DNA from: Sphingomonas cremea
GTDB taxonomy: Bacteria > Pseudomonadota > Alphaproteobacteria > Sphingomonadales > Sphingomonadaceae
DNA length: 64,000 nucleotides
NCBI RefSeq assembly: GCF_021502585.1
Contig: NZ_JAKFGM010000003.1
Span: 434,001-498,000 of the forward strand
Direction of reading: 5' to 3'
Notes under the pieces: generated by a model
Told to the model about the DNA's origin: nothing
The model's database searches: none
The model's input: only the letters and a program-made list of their open reading frames with translations
In this document: positions 25,165 through 33,301 of the stretch, in pieces
Layout: every line of letters begins with the position of its first letter
Position numbering within the stretch: the first letter of the stretch is position 1
Program-made: the position numbers and the translations under genes

Positions 25165-25887
25165 ATGGCGCGAGTGGCGATCGTAACCGGCGGAACCCGT
25201 GGGATCGGCGAGGCGATCAGCGTCGCGCTGAGGGATAAGGGAATGAAGGTCGCCGCGACTTACGCCGGCAATGAAGAGCGCGCGCGAGAGTTCACCGAAC
25301 GAACTGGAATCGCCGCCTACAAATGGGACGTCGCGGATTGCGACGCTTGCCGGGAAGGCGTCGAGCAGGTTGAGGCAGAACTCGGGCCGGTGGACGTGCT
25401 GGTCAACAATGCTGGCATCACCCGCGACGCGACCATGAAGCGGATGGATCACCAGAAATGGCAGGACGTCATCGACACCAATCTTGGCGGCTGTTTCAAC
25501 ATGGCCAAGGCGGTGTTCGAAGGGATGCAGTCGCGCAATTACGGCCGCATCGTCAACATCGGCTCGATTAACGGCCAGGCCGGCCAATATGGCCAGGTCA
25601 ATTATGCCGCCGCCAAATCAGGCATCCACGGCTTCACCAAGGCGCTGGCGCAGGAAGGCGCGCGAAACAATGTTACGGTCAATGCGATCGCGCCCGGCTA
25701 TATCGACACCGACATGGTTGCCGCAGTCCCGGAAGACGTGTTGTCCAAGATCGTCGCGCGTATCCCGGTCAAACGTCTTGGCAAGGCCGAAGAGATTGCG
25801 AGGGGCGTCGCCTTCCTGGTTGACGAAGATGCCGGCTTCATCACCGGTTCGACCCTGTCGATCAACGGCGGCCAGCATATGTATTGA
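25165..25887 (+). CDS. phaB: acetoacetyl-CoA reductase (PhaB-type SDR)
   Basis: A 240-residue NADPH-dependent short-chain dehydrogenase that reduces acetoacetyl-CoA to (R)-3-hydroxybutyryl-CoA for polyhydroxybutyrate. The cofactor motif is TGGTRGIG, the NNAG motif is present, and the catalytic Tyr-Lys pair is in VNYAAAKSG, with INGGQHMY at the C-terminus as usual in PhaB. ATG 25165 follows AGGAG by 8 bases. No phaA or phaC lies next to it in the window. Its stop overlaps the start of a small ribbon-helix-helix gene. Confidence 0.92.
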   Translation: MARVAIVTGGTRGIGEAISVALRDKGMKVAATYAGNEERAREFTERTGIAAYKWDVADCDACREGVEQVEAELGPVDVLVNNAGITRDATMKRMDHQKWQDVIDTNLGGCFNMAKAVFEGMQSRNYGRIVNIGSINGQAGQYGQVNYAAAKSGIHGFTKALAQEGARNNVTVNAIAPGYIDTDMVAAVPEDVLSKIVARIPVKRLGKAEEIARGVAFLVDEDAGFITGSTLSINGGQHMY

Positions 25888-26120
25888 TGACGCTCGGACC
25901 TCCGACAAAGCGGTCAGTGACGATCGCCGGACATGAGACGTCGATCAGCCTGGAGCCGCTTTTCTGGAAGGCGCTTGAGCGTGCGGCGATGGCGGAAGGC
26001 CTGCCGATCAACGCATTGATTGCGCGGATCGACGTTGAGCGGCTTGATACGCCTGGCGGCGCACCCAATTTGACGTCGGCGATACGCCAGTGGCTGTTCC
26101 TTATGGAAGCGCAGCGATGA
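25887..26120 (+). CDS. small ribbon-helix-helix protein (RHH_4 type)
   Basis: A 77-residue protein matching the pattern of RHH_4 (PF13467) domains. A beta-strand KRSVTIAGHETSISLEP is followed by two helices, with NALIARIDVER and the terminal NLTSAIRQWLFL. Such proteins are small dimeric DNA-binding candidates widespread in alphaproteobacteria, usually of unknown target. ATG 25887 overlaps the phaB stop by one base, so it is likely co-expressed with phaB. Its last 20 bases overlap the convergent ATP-grasp gene. Confidence 0.75.
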   Translation: MTLGPPTKRSVTIAGHETSISLEPLFWKALERAAMAEGLPINALIARIDVERLDTPGGAPNLTSAIRQWLFLMEAQR

Positions 26121-26946
26121 CGGTCTCGGCAAAGGATGCGCCGCCATCCGGGGCGTGCTGAAGCCAAAGCGATGGTTCGATCAGTTCCAGTTCGATAATC
26201 GCCAGCGCACCCGATTCATCGCGGACCATATCAACCCGTGCATATGCCGCTTCGGCCGGCGCGGTGGCCAGGGCGGCTTGCGCAAGTTCGATCGCGCCGG
26301 TTGGCGGTTGGCAGGGCTGCTCTGTTCCGCCGAGATGCGGCTGGACCCTGTAGTCGCCGGCTTTCGGCCGCTTGACTATCGCATGGCTGAAGCGACCGCC
26401 GAACAGCATGATCGAATATTCGCCTTCATCCGCGACCGAACGCAGGAAGGGCTGAACCAACATTGTCCGCTGGTGGGAGCTGGCGGGTAAAGGATCGCCG
26501 GGACCCAGCCGGTAAGTACCATCTGCCGAAGCTGATACCGGCGGCTTGATCACCAGTTCGCTTCCAAATTCGGCCCGGGCATCGGCTAGCGCAGCTTCGT
26601 CGAGCGCATCGACCAGACGCGTTGGAATAACTGCGATACCCTTTTGCCCGAGCTCCGCCAGATAGCGCTTGTTGCTGTTCCACCGGAGCAGTGGCACGGG
26701 GTTCAGTACCTTCGGCCCATCGCCTTCCAACCGGTCGAGCAGTGCATGCCAGCGCGGTGGATCGAGGTGATAGCCCCATGCGACAAGCGGCATGACGAGG
26801 TCGAATACACTGAGTTCGCCGGGATTAGTCCAAGGCCGTGGTTCGACCTCGATTCCGGAGCGCCGAAGCACGTCGGCCTCAACGTCATAGGCCCAGTTCC
26901 AGGCCTCCGGATAATCCGGAGCAGGGGTGAGGATCGCCGTACGCAC
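26101..26946 (-). CDS. ATP-grasp domain protein
   Basis: A 281-residue protein with an ATP-grasp layout like that of RimK and glutathione synthetase. A pre-ATP-grasp domain (about 1-95) is followed by NSNKRYLAEL, the ATP-binding Lys in ELVIKPPVSASADGTYRLG, the acidic strand YARVDMVRDES, and the metal-binding end AIIELELIEPSLWL. It should form an amide or similar bond with ATP, but neither the acid nor the amine is known. From memory it also resembles DcsG-like proteins. GTG 26946 shares one base with the NAD-GDH stop (TAGTG), so it is likely read with gdhB. Confidence 0.7.
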   Translation of the reverse strand: MRTAILTPAPDYPEAWNWAYDVEADVLRRSGIEVEPRPWTNPGELSVFDLVMPLVAWGYHLDPPRWHALLDRLEGDGPKVLNPVPLLRWNSNKRYLAELGQKGIAVIPTRLVDALDEAALADARAEFGSELVIKPPVSASADGTYRLGPGDPLPASSHQRTMLVQPFLRSVADEGEYSIMLFGGRFSHAIVKRPKAGDYRVQPHLGGTEQPCQPPTGAIELAQAALATAPAEAAYARVDMVRDESGALAIIELELIEPSLWLQHAPDGGASFAETVIAALP

Positions 26947-29900
26947 TAGCGAGAAAGCAGGATTCGCGCCTGGCTGGCGATCTGGGCCAGCATCGGCGCC
27001 GAGACCGACCCGGCAAGCTTGGCCCGCTCCACAAGCGCACGGAACTGGGCGATGCGCCGCGGATTGGTCTCGACCCAGCGCTCGACGCTTTGGTCCGGGT
27101 CATCGCTGCGGGTGCGGCTAAGGAAATCGATCCGAACCTGTTCGAAGTCGCGGATCAAGCCGGCAGCAAGTAGTCGCTGCCAATTGTCGGTCGGCACGTA
27201 GCGTGAAACCTGTTGTTGGGCCCAGTCGAGGCCGAGCACCTCGCCAAGGCGAGTGTAGGCGCGGGTTAGCAACAGCTCATCGAGACGCCGGCGAGATGCC
27301 AGTCCGGCAATGCCGAACACACCATCCAGCTCGTAGAGCTTGACCAGTCGGTCGACGATGGCCTTGTCAGCCCCCAGCGCCGTCAACTCGGAGCGGCGGG
27401 CAGCCGCCTCTCCCCGGACCTCGGCACGTATGAGGCCGGTCGCCTTGGCCGCGACCTTGTCGAGGCCGGGCTTCAACATCTCGACGACATCCTTGACGCT
27501 GGTTTCGCCGGCAGCGGCACGGATCACATCGCCGATATGCGCACGAATTGTTTTCGCGGCGACCGCAAAAAGCGCAATCCGCGATTCTTCCGTGATTTTT
27601 GCATCTTCGATCCGAGCCCATAGCGACTGGAGATCGAGCAGCCGTTCGGCAACCAGGAAGGCGGTAATGACTTGTGGCAGGCCAACCCCTTCTTCTTCGG
27701 TCATGTCGAGCGGGAGACTTGGGCCAAGTCGATTGACCAGCCGGTTGGCGACCTTGGTCGAAACGATCTGATGCCTCAGTCGATGGGCGCGGATCGCATC
27801 CGCATGCTTCTTCCGCATCGGCTCGGGGAAGGCGGCCATCAGTTCGCCTTCCATAGTCGGATCGTTGGCGAGCTTTAGTTCTTCGGCGGCATCCTTCAGG
27901 TGGATCTTGGACATCGAAAGCACGACGGCAAGCTCCGGACGGCTCAGGCCGAGCCCGTCGACTTTCCGCCTGAGCAGGGCCTCGCTTGAGTCGAGCCCTT
28001 CAACCTTGCGGTCGAGACGGCCGGATGCCTCGAGAATCTCGATGGTGCGAACGAAGCCCGGAATTCCCGCCGTGCCCCGGGACTCGGCGATCGAGAGCGC
28101 CAGCGATTGGAGGCGGTTGTCCTCCAGGACCAGCTCGGAGACCTCTTCAGTCATGCTGGAAAGCAGCTTGTTCCGCTCTGCCTCACCCAAGCGGCCTTCG
28201 CTCATTTCCCGGTTGAGCGGGATCTTGATGTTCACCTCATTGTCGGAACAATCGACGCCCGCCGAATTGTCGATGAAGTCGGTGTTGATTCGTCCACCCT
28301 GCGACGCGAATTCGATGCGCCCGGCCTGGTTGATGGCAAGGTTTGCACCCTCACCGATAACCTTGGCGCGCACCTCGCTGGCATCGACTCGCAGCGGGTC
28401 GTTGACCGGATCGCCGACCTGGGCGTGGGTCTGATAGCTGGCCTTGATGTAAGTGCCGATGCCACCGAACCAGATGAGGTCGACCGGAGCCTTGAGGATT
28501 GCCGAGATCAGGCTCGTGGGATCGATTGTCTCTGCTTCGATATCCAATGCGGCACGTGCCTCAGGCGTAAGCTCGATCGACTTCTGGCTGCGCGGCACGA
28601 TCATACCGCCCTTCGACATCAGCTTGCGGTTATAGTCGTCCCAGCTTGACCGCGGCAGTTCGAACATCCGCTTGCGCTCTTTCCAGCTCTTGGCCGGGTC
28701 GGGATCGGGATCGATGAAGATGTGACGGTGATCGAACGCCGCAACCAGCTTGAGCTCCTTTGAGAGCAACATACCGTTGCCGAACACGTCGCCCGACATG
28801 TCGCCGCAACCGACAACCCGAACCGTCTGTTCCTGGACGTCGACGCCCATTTCAAGGAAATGGCGCTGGACCGAAATCCAGGCGCCCTTGGCGGTGATGC
28901 CCATCGCCTTGTGGTCGTACCCGTTGGAGCCACCGCTGGCGAAGGCGTCACCCAGCCAGTAACCGCGCTCAAGTGCGATCGCGTTGGCAACATCGGAGAA
29001 GGTCGCGGTGCCCTTGTCGGCGGCGACCACGAAATAGGGATCGTCGCCATCGTGAATGACGACGTCGGCCGGATGAACGACCTTGTCCTTGACGATATTG
29101 TCGGTGACCGACAGCAGCGAACGGATGAAGATCCGATAGCTTTCGGTTCCCTCGGCCAGCCAGCCGTCGCGGTCGACCGCAGAATTCGGCAATTGCTTGG
29201 GGTAGAAGCCGCCCTTGGCTCCGGTCGGGACAATGACGGCATTCTTGACCAGCTGGGCCTTCATCAGCCCGAGAATTTCAGTGCGGAAATCGTCGCGCCG
29301 GTCGGACCAGCGCAAGCCGCCACGGGCGATCGGGCCGCCGCGCAGGTGGATACCCTCGACGCGCGGGCTGTAGACCCAGATCTCGCGATAGGGGACCGGC
29401 GCCGGGAGGCCCGGCACCTTCCTGGACTCGATCTTGAATGCCAGCGCTTCGGCGGCGGCCGGAGCAAAGGCATTTGTACGCAGCGTCGCGTCGACCACAG
29501 CCCGCATTTGCCGCAGGATGCGGTCGTCATCGATGCCGCGAACGTCCTTCAGGGCCTCTTCGAACTTGCCGGAGGCTGATTTGACTGCGGCCTCGCGGCC
29601 GCTGGCCGCCTTGGGATCATGCGCTACCCCGAACAGCCGGATGAGAGCACCTGTAGCCTTGGGTGCGCGACGCAACGCATCGACCACGGTCGCGACGCTG
29701 AATGCCACACCGGTCTGGCGCATATAACGGAACCATGCTCGCAGCCAGACGACCGGCCGGGGCTCAAGACCGGCGTAGAGTACCAACTGGTTGAATGCGT
29801 CGTTTTCAGCTCCGCCGCATAGTACGTCGGAGATCGCGCGCTCGATAATGTCGGCGCGAGAAAGCACTTCGTCGATGGCTACGCCATCGGCCAGTTCGAG

Positions 29901-31595
29901 CAGGCAATCGTGGATATGCGCCTTATCCTCGCCAGACAGCTCGATCGGGATCTCTGCCAGTACGCGAAAGCCGAAATTTTCCAGCACCGGGATCGCATCG
30001 GAAAGCGCTATCAGGCCGCCGCGGCGGTATATCTTGAGGCGGAGTCGCTGCTCACCTCCAACGGTCTCGACAAAAAGGCGCGCATCGCGCTCGCTGTTGT
30101 CAGCCAATCCATTCAGGCGAAGGACGTCCAATGCCGCTTCGTCGGCGCTGGTCCGGTTGCGATAATAATCGGGAAAGCTCCCCGCATAGGTCAGGGTCAG
30201 GCGCGTAGCGCGGCCGGCGCCAACGCGCGCGATCAGCGCTTCCTCGACCCCTGGTTCCCACCCGCGGACCATCTCGTCCAACCGGCGGTTGAGCTCCCTC
30301 ATATCCGGCGTTGGGTCGTCCGCCTCGATGTCGAGGGTGTAGCGGATGAGCGCCAGGTCGCCTTCGCCCAGCTCCACAGACCAGCTGGTGACCGGCCGGC
30401 CGGTTGCATGCTCAAGGAGGTCGGCAATGGCCAGTCGGCGCTCGGTGTTGAGATCATCGCGCGGGAGCCAGACGAAAGCGAACAAATGACCCTTGAGGAT
30501 GCTGCGAAGGAGCAAGATCGCCGGCCGTGGCCGATCGGCGAGCGACATGGCCATGGTGATCAGGTCGCGGCCGCTTTCCTCGCTGAGATTGACCAGCAGG
30601 TCGCGCGGCACGGACCCGAGCGCATGCCTCAATGCCTTGCCGCTATGGCCCCTGGGATCGAAACCGAATTCCCGGTCAAGCTCCTCAAGGCGGCGACGGA
30701 GCACGGGAACTTCCTCGGTCGGCTGGATCAGCGACTGGCTGGTCCACAAGCCGGCATGGACGCCGATACCGGTTATCTTTCCGCCTTCGCGGATCGGGAC
30801 GACAATCAGGTCGAGCGGTACCCGGCGGTGGACGGTGGACTTGCGCTCGGCCTTGGCGATCAGCGGCACCGCGCCACCGCGCTCGAAATGGCGAATGGCG
30901 CCTACCGAGCCGCCCTTGTCGGTCGGCGCGCCCGGGATTGAAAAGATGCCAAGAGTGCTCGAAGGCTCCTCGCCCGGGCGTTCGACCTGGTAACCGAGCA
31001 GGGTCAGCGCGCCATCAGCGAACCAGCTGAGAAGCGCCGAGCCTTCGGCGTCATCGACCTTGGCCGCATCTTCGCGCATCTGCGCCTGCATCTTTGGCCA
31101 GTCGCGAACAGCTGCCCGAACATCAGCCAGAACGGCATGCAAATCCTCGACCAGTTCACGCCGGCCGCGCGCATCGGCACGGTCGAGTTCGATGTACATC
31201 ATCGATTCGCGGCGGCTTATGTCGCCGCAAAGGCCTTCCAGGGATTGCAGCACCCCTTTCTCGTCCCGGTCGACGCACAATACCGGGTGAAGCAGGCGAT
31301 GGATGGTAAGATGGCGGCCGGCGATGGCGTTGGCGATCGAGTCGACCAGGAAAGGCATGTCATCATTGATGATGCCGAGCCGCATGCGGCGCCGGCCTGC
31401 TTCGCCACCCGTGGATTCCAGGCGGATGGAGACTTCGCCACGGCGGCGCTTGTGCGCGACATCGGCAATGAAGCGCGCAGCCTCGGTCTGTTCGTCGGCG
31501 TTGAACCCGTCGAGCTCGCCTGCCAGCGCATTGCTGAGAAGCGCCTCCCGCAAGCCGTCAACCGTTGAGGCTTCCGTCCGCGTGATTACCGTCAT
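26946..31595 (-). CDS. gdhB: NAD-specific glutamate dehydrogenase, 180-kDa class
   Basis: A 1549-residue NAD-glutamate dehydrogenase of the large (GDH_ACT / Bac_GDH) class found in Pseudomonas, Caulobacter and sphingomonads, which degrades L-glutamate to 2-oxoglutarate and ammonium. N-terminal ACT-like regulatory regions cover roughly 1-700. The catalytic core begins near RGGPIARGGLRWSDRRDD and continues VPTGAKGGFYPKQ, with the NAD-domain stretch around VRVVGCGDMSGDVFGNGML and EGANLAINQAGRIEF. Length is close to the family norm of about 1600. It lies a short distance downstream of the D-amino-acid locus, whose L-glutamate product it could oxidise. Confidence 0.95.
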   Translation of the reverse strand: MTVITRTEASTVDGLREALLSNALAGELDGFNADEQTEAARFIADVAHKRRRGEVSIRLESTGGEAGRRRMRLGIINDDMPFLVDSIANAIAGRHLTIHRLLHPVLCVDRDEKGVLQSLEGLCGDISRRESMMYIELDRADARGRRELVEDLHAVLADVRAAVRDWPKMQAQMREDAAKVDDAEGSALLSWFADGALTLLGYQVERPGEEPSSTLGIFSIPGAPTDKGGSVGAIRHFERGGAVPLIAKAERKSTVHRRVPLDLIVVPIREGGKITGIGVHAGLWTSQSLIQPTEEVPVLRRRLEELDREFGFDPRGHSGKALRHALGSVPRDLLVNLSEESGRDLITMAMSLADRPRPAILLLRSILKGHLFAFVWLPRDDLNTERRLAIADLLEHATGRPVTSWSVELGEGDLALIRYTLDIEADDPTPDMRELNRRLDEMVRGWEPGVEEALIARVGAGRATRLTLTYAGSFPDYYRNRTSADEAALDVLRLNGLADNSERDARLFVETVGGEQRLRLKIYRRGGLIALSDAIPVLENFGFRVLAEIPIELSGEDKAHIHDCLLELADGVAIDEVLSRADIIERAISDVLCGGAENDAFNQLVLYAGLEPRPVVWLRAWFRYMRQTGVAFSVATVVDALRRAPKATGALIRLFGVAHDPKAASGREAAVKSASGKFEEALKDVRGIDDDRILRQMRAVVDATLRTNAFAPAAAEALAFKIESRKVPGLPAPVPYREIWVYSPRVEGIHLRGGPIARGGLRWSDRRDDFRTEILGLMKAQLVKNAVIVPTGAKGGFYPKQLPNSAVDRDGWLAEGTESYRIFIRSLLSVTDNIVKDKVVHPADVVIHDGDDPYFVVAADKGTATFSDVANAIALERGYWLGDAFASGGSNGYDHKAMGITAKGAWISVQRHFLEMGVDVQEQTVRVVGCGDMSGDVFGNGMLLSKELKLVAAFDHRHIFIDPDPDPAKSWKERKRMFELPRSSWDDYNRKLMSKGGMIVPRSQKSIELTPEARAALDIEAETIDPTSLISAILKAPVDLIWFGGIGTYIKASYQTHAQVGDPVNDPLRVDASEVRAKVIGEGANLAINQAGRIEFASQGGRINTDFIDNSAGVDCSDNEVNIKIPLNREMSEGRLGEAERNKLLSSMTEEVSELVLEDNRLQSLALSIAESRGTAGIPGFVRTIEILEASGRLDRKVEGLDSSEALLRRKVDGLGLSRPELAVVLSMSKIHLKDAAEELKLANDPTMEGELMAAFPEPMRKKHADAIRAHRLRHQIVSTKVANRLVNRLGPSLPLDMTEEEGVGLPQVITAFLVAERLLDLQSLWARIEDAKITEESRIALFAVAAKTIRAHIGDVIRAAAGETSVKDVVEMLKPGLDKVAAKATGLIRAEVRGEAAARRSELTALGADKAIVDRLVKLYELDGVFGIAGLASRRRLDELLLTRAYTRLGEVLGLDWAQQQVSRYVPTDNWQRLLAAGLIRDFEQVRIDFLSRTRSDDPDQSVERWVETNPRRIAQFRALVERAKLAGSVSAPMLAQIASQARILLSR

Positions 31596-31691
31596 GTCCT
31601 GCTATTGCTCCGCCTGTCTCGCGATGCGGCGGGGCCTAGTCCCGCACGCCGCTTTAGGCAACAGCCGGGACGCTAAAGTAATAGGTCGGCG

Positions 31692-33038
31692 TTAGCGCGC
31701 GGCGCAGCGCAAGGCTCGATCGAGCATGGCGCCATCAGCGACCAGTTCGACAACTTCATGGACGCCGTCGGCGTTGCGGCGGGTAAGAACCAGCGCAAAT
31801 TCCTGATTGGTCGGAAGCTGGGCCAGCGCGAGCGGGGGCGCGGCCCGAAGCGCAACTTTACCGGCCTCAACCTTGTCCTCGATCGGCCGATCAGGTCGGC
31901 GCGCCTTTCGTTCGGCGGCCACCAGGCCCTTAAGTCCGCCTTCGGCTTGTTCGACGAACGTCTGGAATCCGCCAAAGTCGACATTTTCGCGTTCCGCAAA
32001 GCTCAGAGCAGCGGCGAACTCCGTCAGTCGGGTTTTGTCGTAGTCTACTCCAAAGACAAGCTTGACGATCGGAGTCATCGGGGCTCGGGCCTGCGTTTTG
32101 ACCCCGGCGTCGTCAAGAATTTCGGCGTAGTCTGCAGGCACGCGCTTGGCGGCCACCGCGAAATCATATGCCATGGCCAAGGCACGATAGAGTGCAGCGC
32201 GACTACGGCCGTCCTGCTGCTTGCAGACCTCGGCGCTTTCGCGCGCGGCCCAAAGGCGATCCGCAAGGCCGGCTTCGGCATCGAGTTCGATGACGGGCTC
32301 AACTGCTTCGTCAATCGGATCCGGGAGCGGCTCGGGATCGGCCAGCGGGCCGTCCTCCCAGGCGAGATGGGGAGTCGTCAGTACCGTTTCAGACTCGGGT
32401 TCCGGCCCGGACTGCATCGGCACGACCAGTTCGAGTATCTCTTCCTCCTCGTCAGCCTCGGCCGTTTCCGGCTCAAGCGGCGCGAGGGCAGGGCGGATGA
32501 CCTGCGAAATCTCCGAGGCTTCGCCGACATCCTTCCAGTTGATCACCCCATAGATGAAATCGATCGTATCGCCGTCGGAGCTAAACGGCATGAGGATCCC
32601 GCGGTAACAGATGTTGCGGCCACGCTGGTTGACGAATTCGGCCTCGAAGCCGACCGGCGCACGGTTGGCGATGATTTGCATATAATGGTCGGTAAGGCGC
32701 GACAGCAGCGACCGGCTGGGCACGTCTGCGATCGACTTGATGTCATCGCCAAGCCCGCACTCCTCGCGGATGGCGGTGCCGATGTAGGGTGTCGCCGGAT
32801 TGTCGCTGCCTTCCGTGAAGTCGAGCAGCACCGAGTGCGGTCCGAAATCCTGGATGTTACCCGGCTCGAGGTCCTCGATAGAGGGAAAATCACGACCTTC
32901 CAGCAATGAACACCAGTAATTGTAAGCGCGGACGTGCATTCGGCGCTCGTCGGCGCCGATTGCCGATGCGACATCGGGCTGCGGTTCCGGCACGGACGCC
33001 GGCTCGAACTCACTCGGATGGTCGGAATAGCTATCCAC
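31692..33038 (-). CDS. PAS-domain protein with acidic linker (function unknown)
   Basis: About 448 residues. Residues ~15-170 look like the PAS-type module seen in alphaproteobacterial regulators (VRAYNYWCSLLEGRDFPSIE, FGPHSVLLDFTEG, FIYGVINWKD). A Pro/Glu-rich linker follows (ETAEADEEEEILELVVPMQ). The helical C-terminal half (about 230-448) contains FAAALSFAERENVDFGGF and a terminal repetition of Ala/Arg helices. No kinase, GGDEF or DNA-binding domain is visible. The start is unsure: TTG 33080, TTG 33044 and GTG 33038 are in frame, and GTG is used because a GGGAA site lies 8 bases before it. It sits upstream of gdhB with a 96-base gap and could be a regulator, but this is a guess. Confidence 0.6.
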   Translation of the reverse strand: MDSYSDHPSEFEPASVPEPQPDVASAIGADERRMHVRAYNYWCSLLEGRDFPSIEDLEPGNIQDFGPHSVLLDFTEGSDNPATPYIGTAIREECGLGDDIKSIADVPSRSLLSRLTDHYMQIIANRAPVGFEAEFVNQRGRNICYRGILMPFSSDGDTIDFIYGVINWKDVGEASEISQVIRPALAPLEPETAEADEEEEILELVVPMQSGPEPESETVLTTPHLAWEDGPLADPEPLPDPIDEAVEPVIELDAEAGLADRLWAARESAEVCKQQDGRSRAALYRALAMAYDFAVAAKRVPADYAEILDDAGVKTQARAPMTPIVKLVFGVDYDKTRLTEFAAALSFAERENVDFGGFQTFVEQAEGGLKGLVAAERKARRPDRPIEDKVEAGKVALRAAPPLALAQLPTNQEFALVLTRRNADGVHEVVELVADGAMLDRALRCAAR

Positions 33039-33199
33039 GCGCAAAATTCCCGCAAATCTCCGTTTCCGGTACAGTTTCAACGGAAAGCGTTGCGAAACCG
33101 TTAAGCATGTTCGGCAAATCCGAGCCGATCTCGACAGGCTGAGGACAGGGTTGCCCGTGGCGGATGGCCCGTGTAGGGGCGCTGCAGCCGTCAGGCCAA

Positions 33200-33275
33200 G
33201 CCGCTTTAGCTCAGCTGGTAGAGCACATCATTCGTAATGATGGGGTCAGGTGTTCGAGTCACCTAAGCGGCACCA
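33200..33275 (+). tRNA. tRNA-Thr (anticodon CGT)
   Basis: The acceptor stem GCCGCTT pairs with AAGCGGC, then the discriminator A and encoded CCA at 33273-33275. The D arm is GCTC/GAGC, the anticodon stem CATCA/TGATG is perfect, and the loop TTCGTAA gives CGT, which reads ACG. The T arm is AGGTG-TTCGAGT-CACCT. Confidence 0.97.
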
Positions 33276-33301
33276 CTCCTTTTTGCTGGCGATCTTAAAG
33301 C

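Noticed and set aside
29910-30941. 343-codon plus-strand open frame inside gdhB
   Set aside because: Antisense shadow in GC-rich DNA. No domain is recognisable, and the minus-strand frame is an unmistakable NAD-GDH.
31758-32909. 383-codon plus-strand open frame opposite the PAS protein
   Set aside because: The composition is that of a reversed GC-rich gene, with no ribosome binding site and no domain. The minus strand gives a recognisable PAS-like module.
33272-33290. T-run just after tRNA-Thr(CGT) as an intrinsic terminator
   Set aside because: Five Ts follow the CCA closely, but there is no hairpin between the tRNA and the T-run, so I did not list it.
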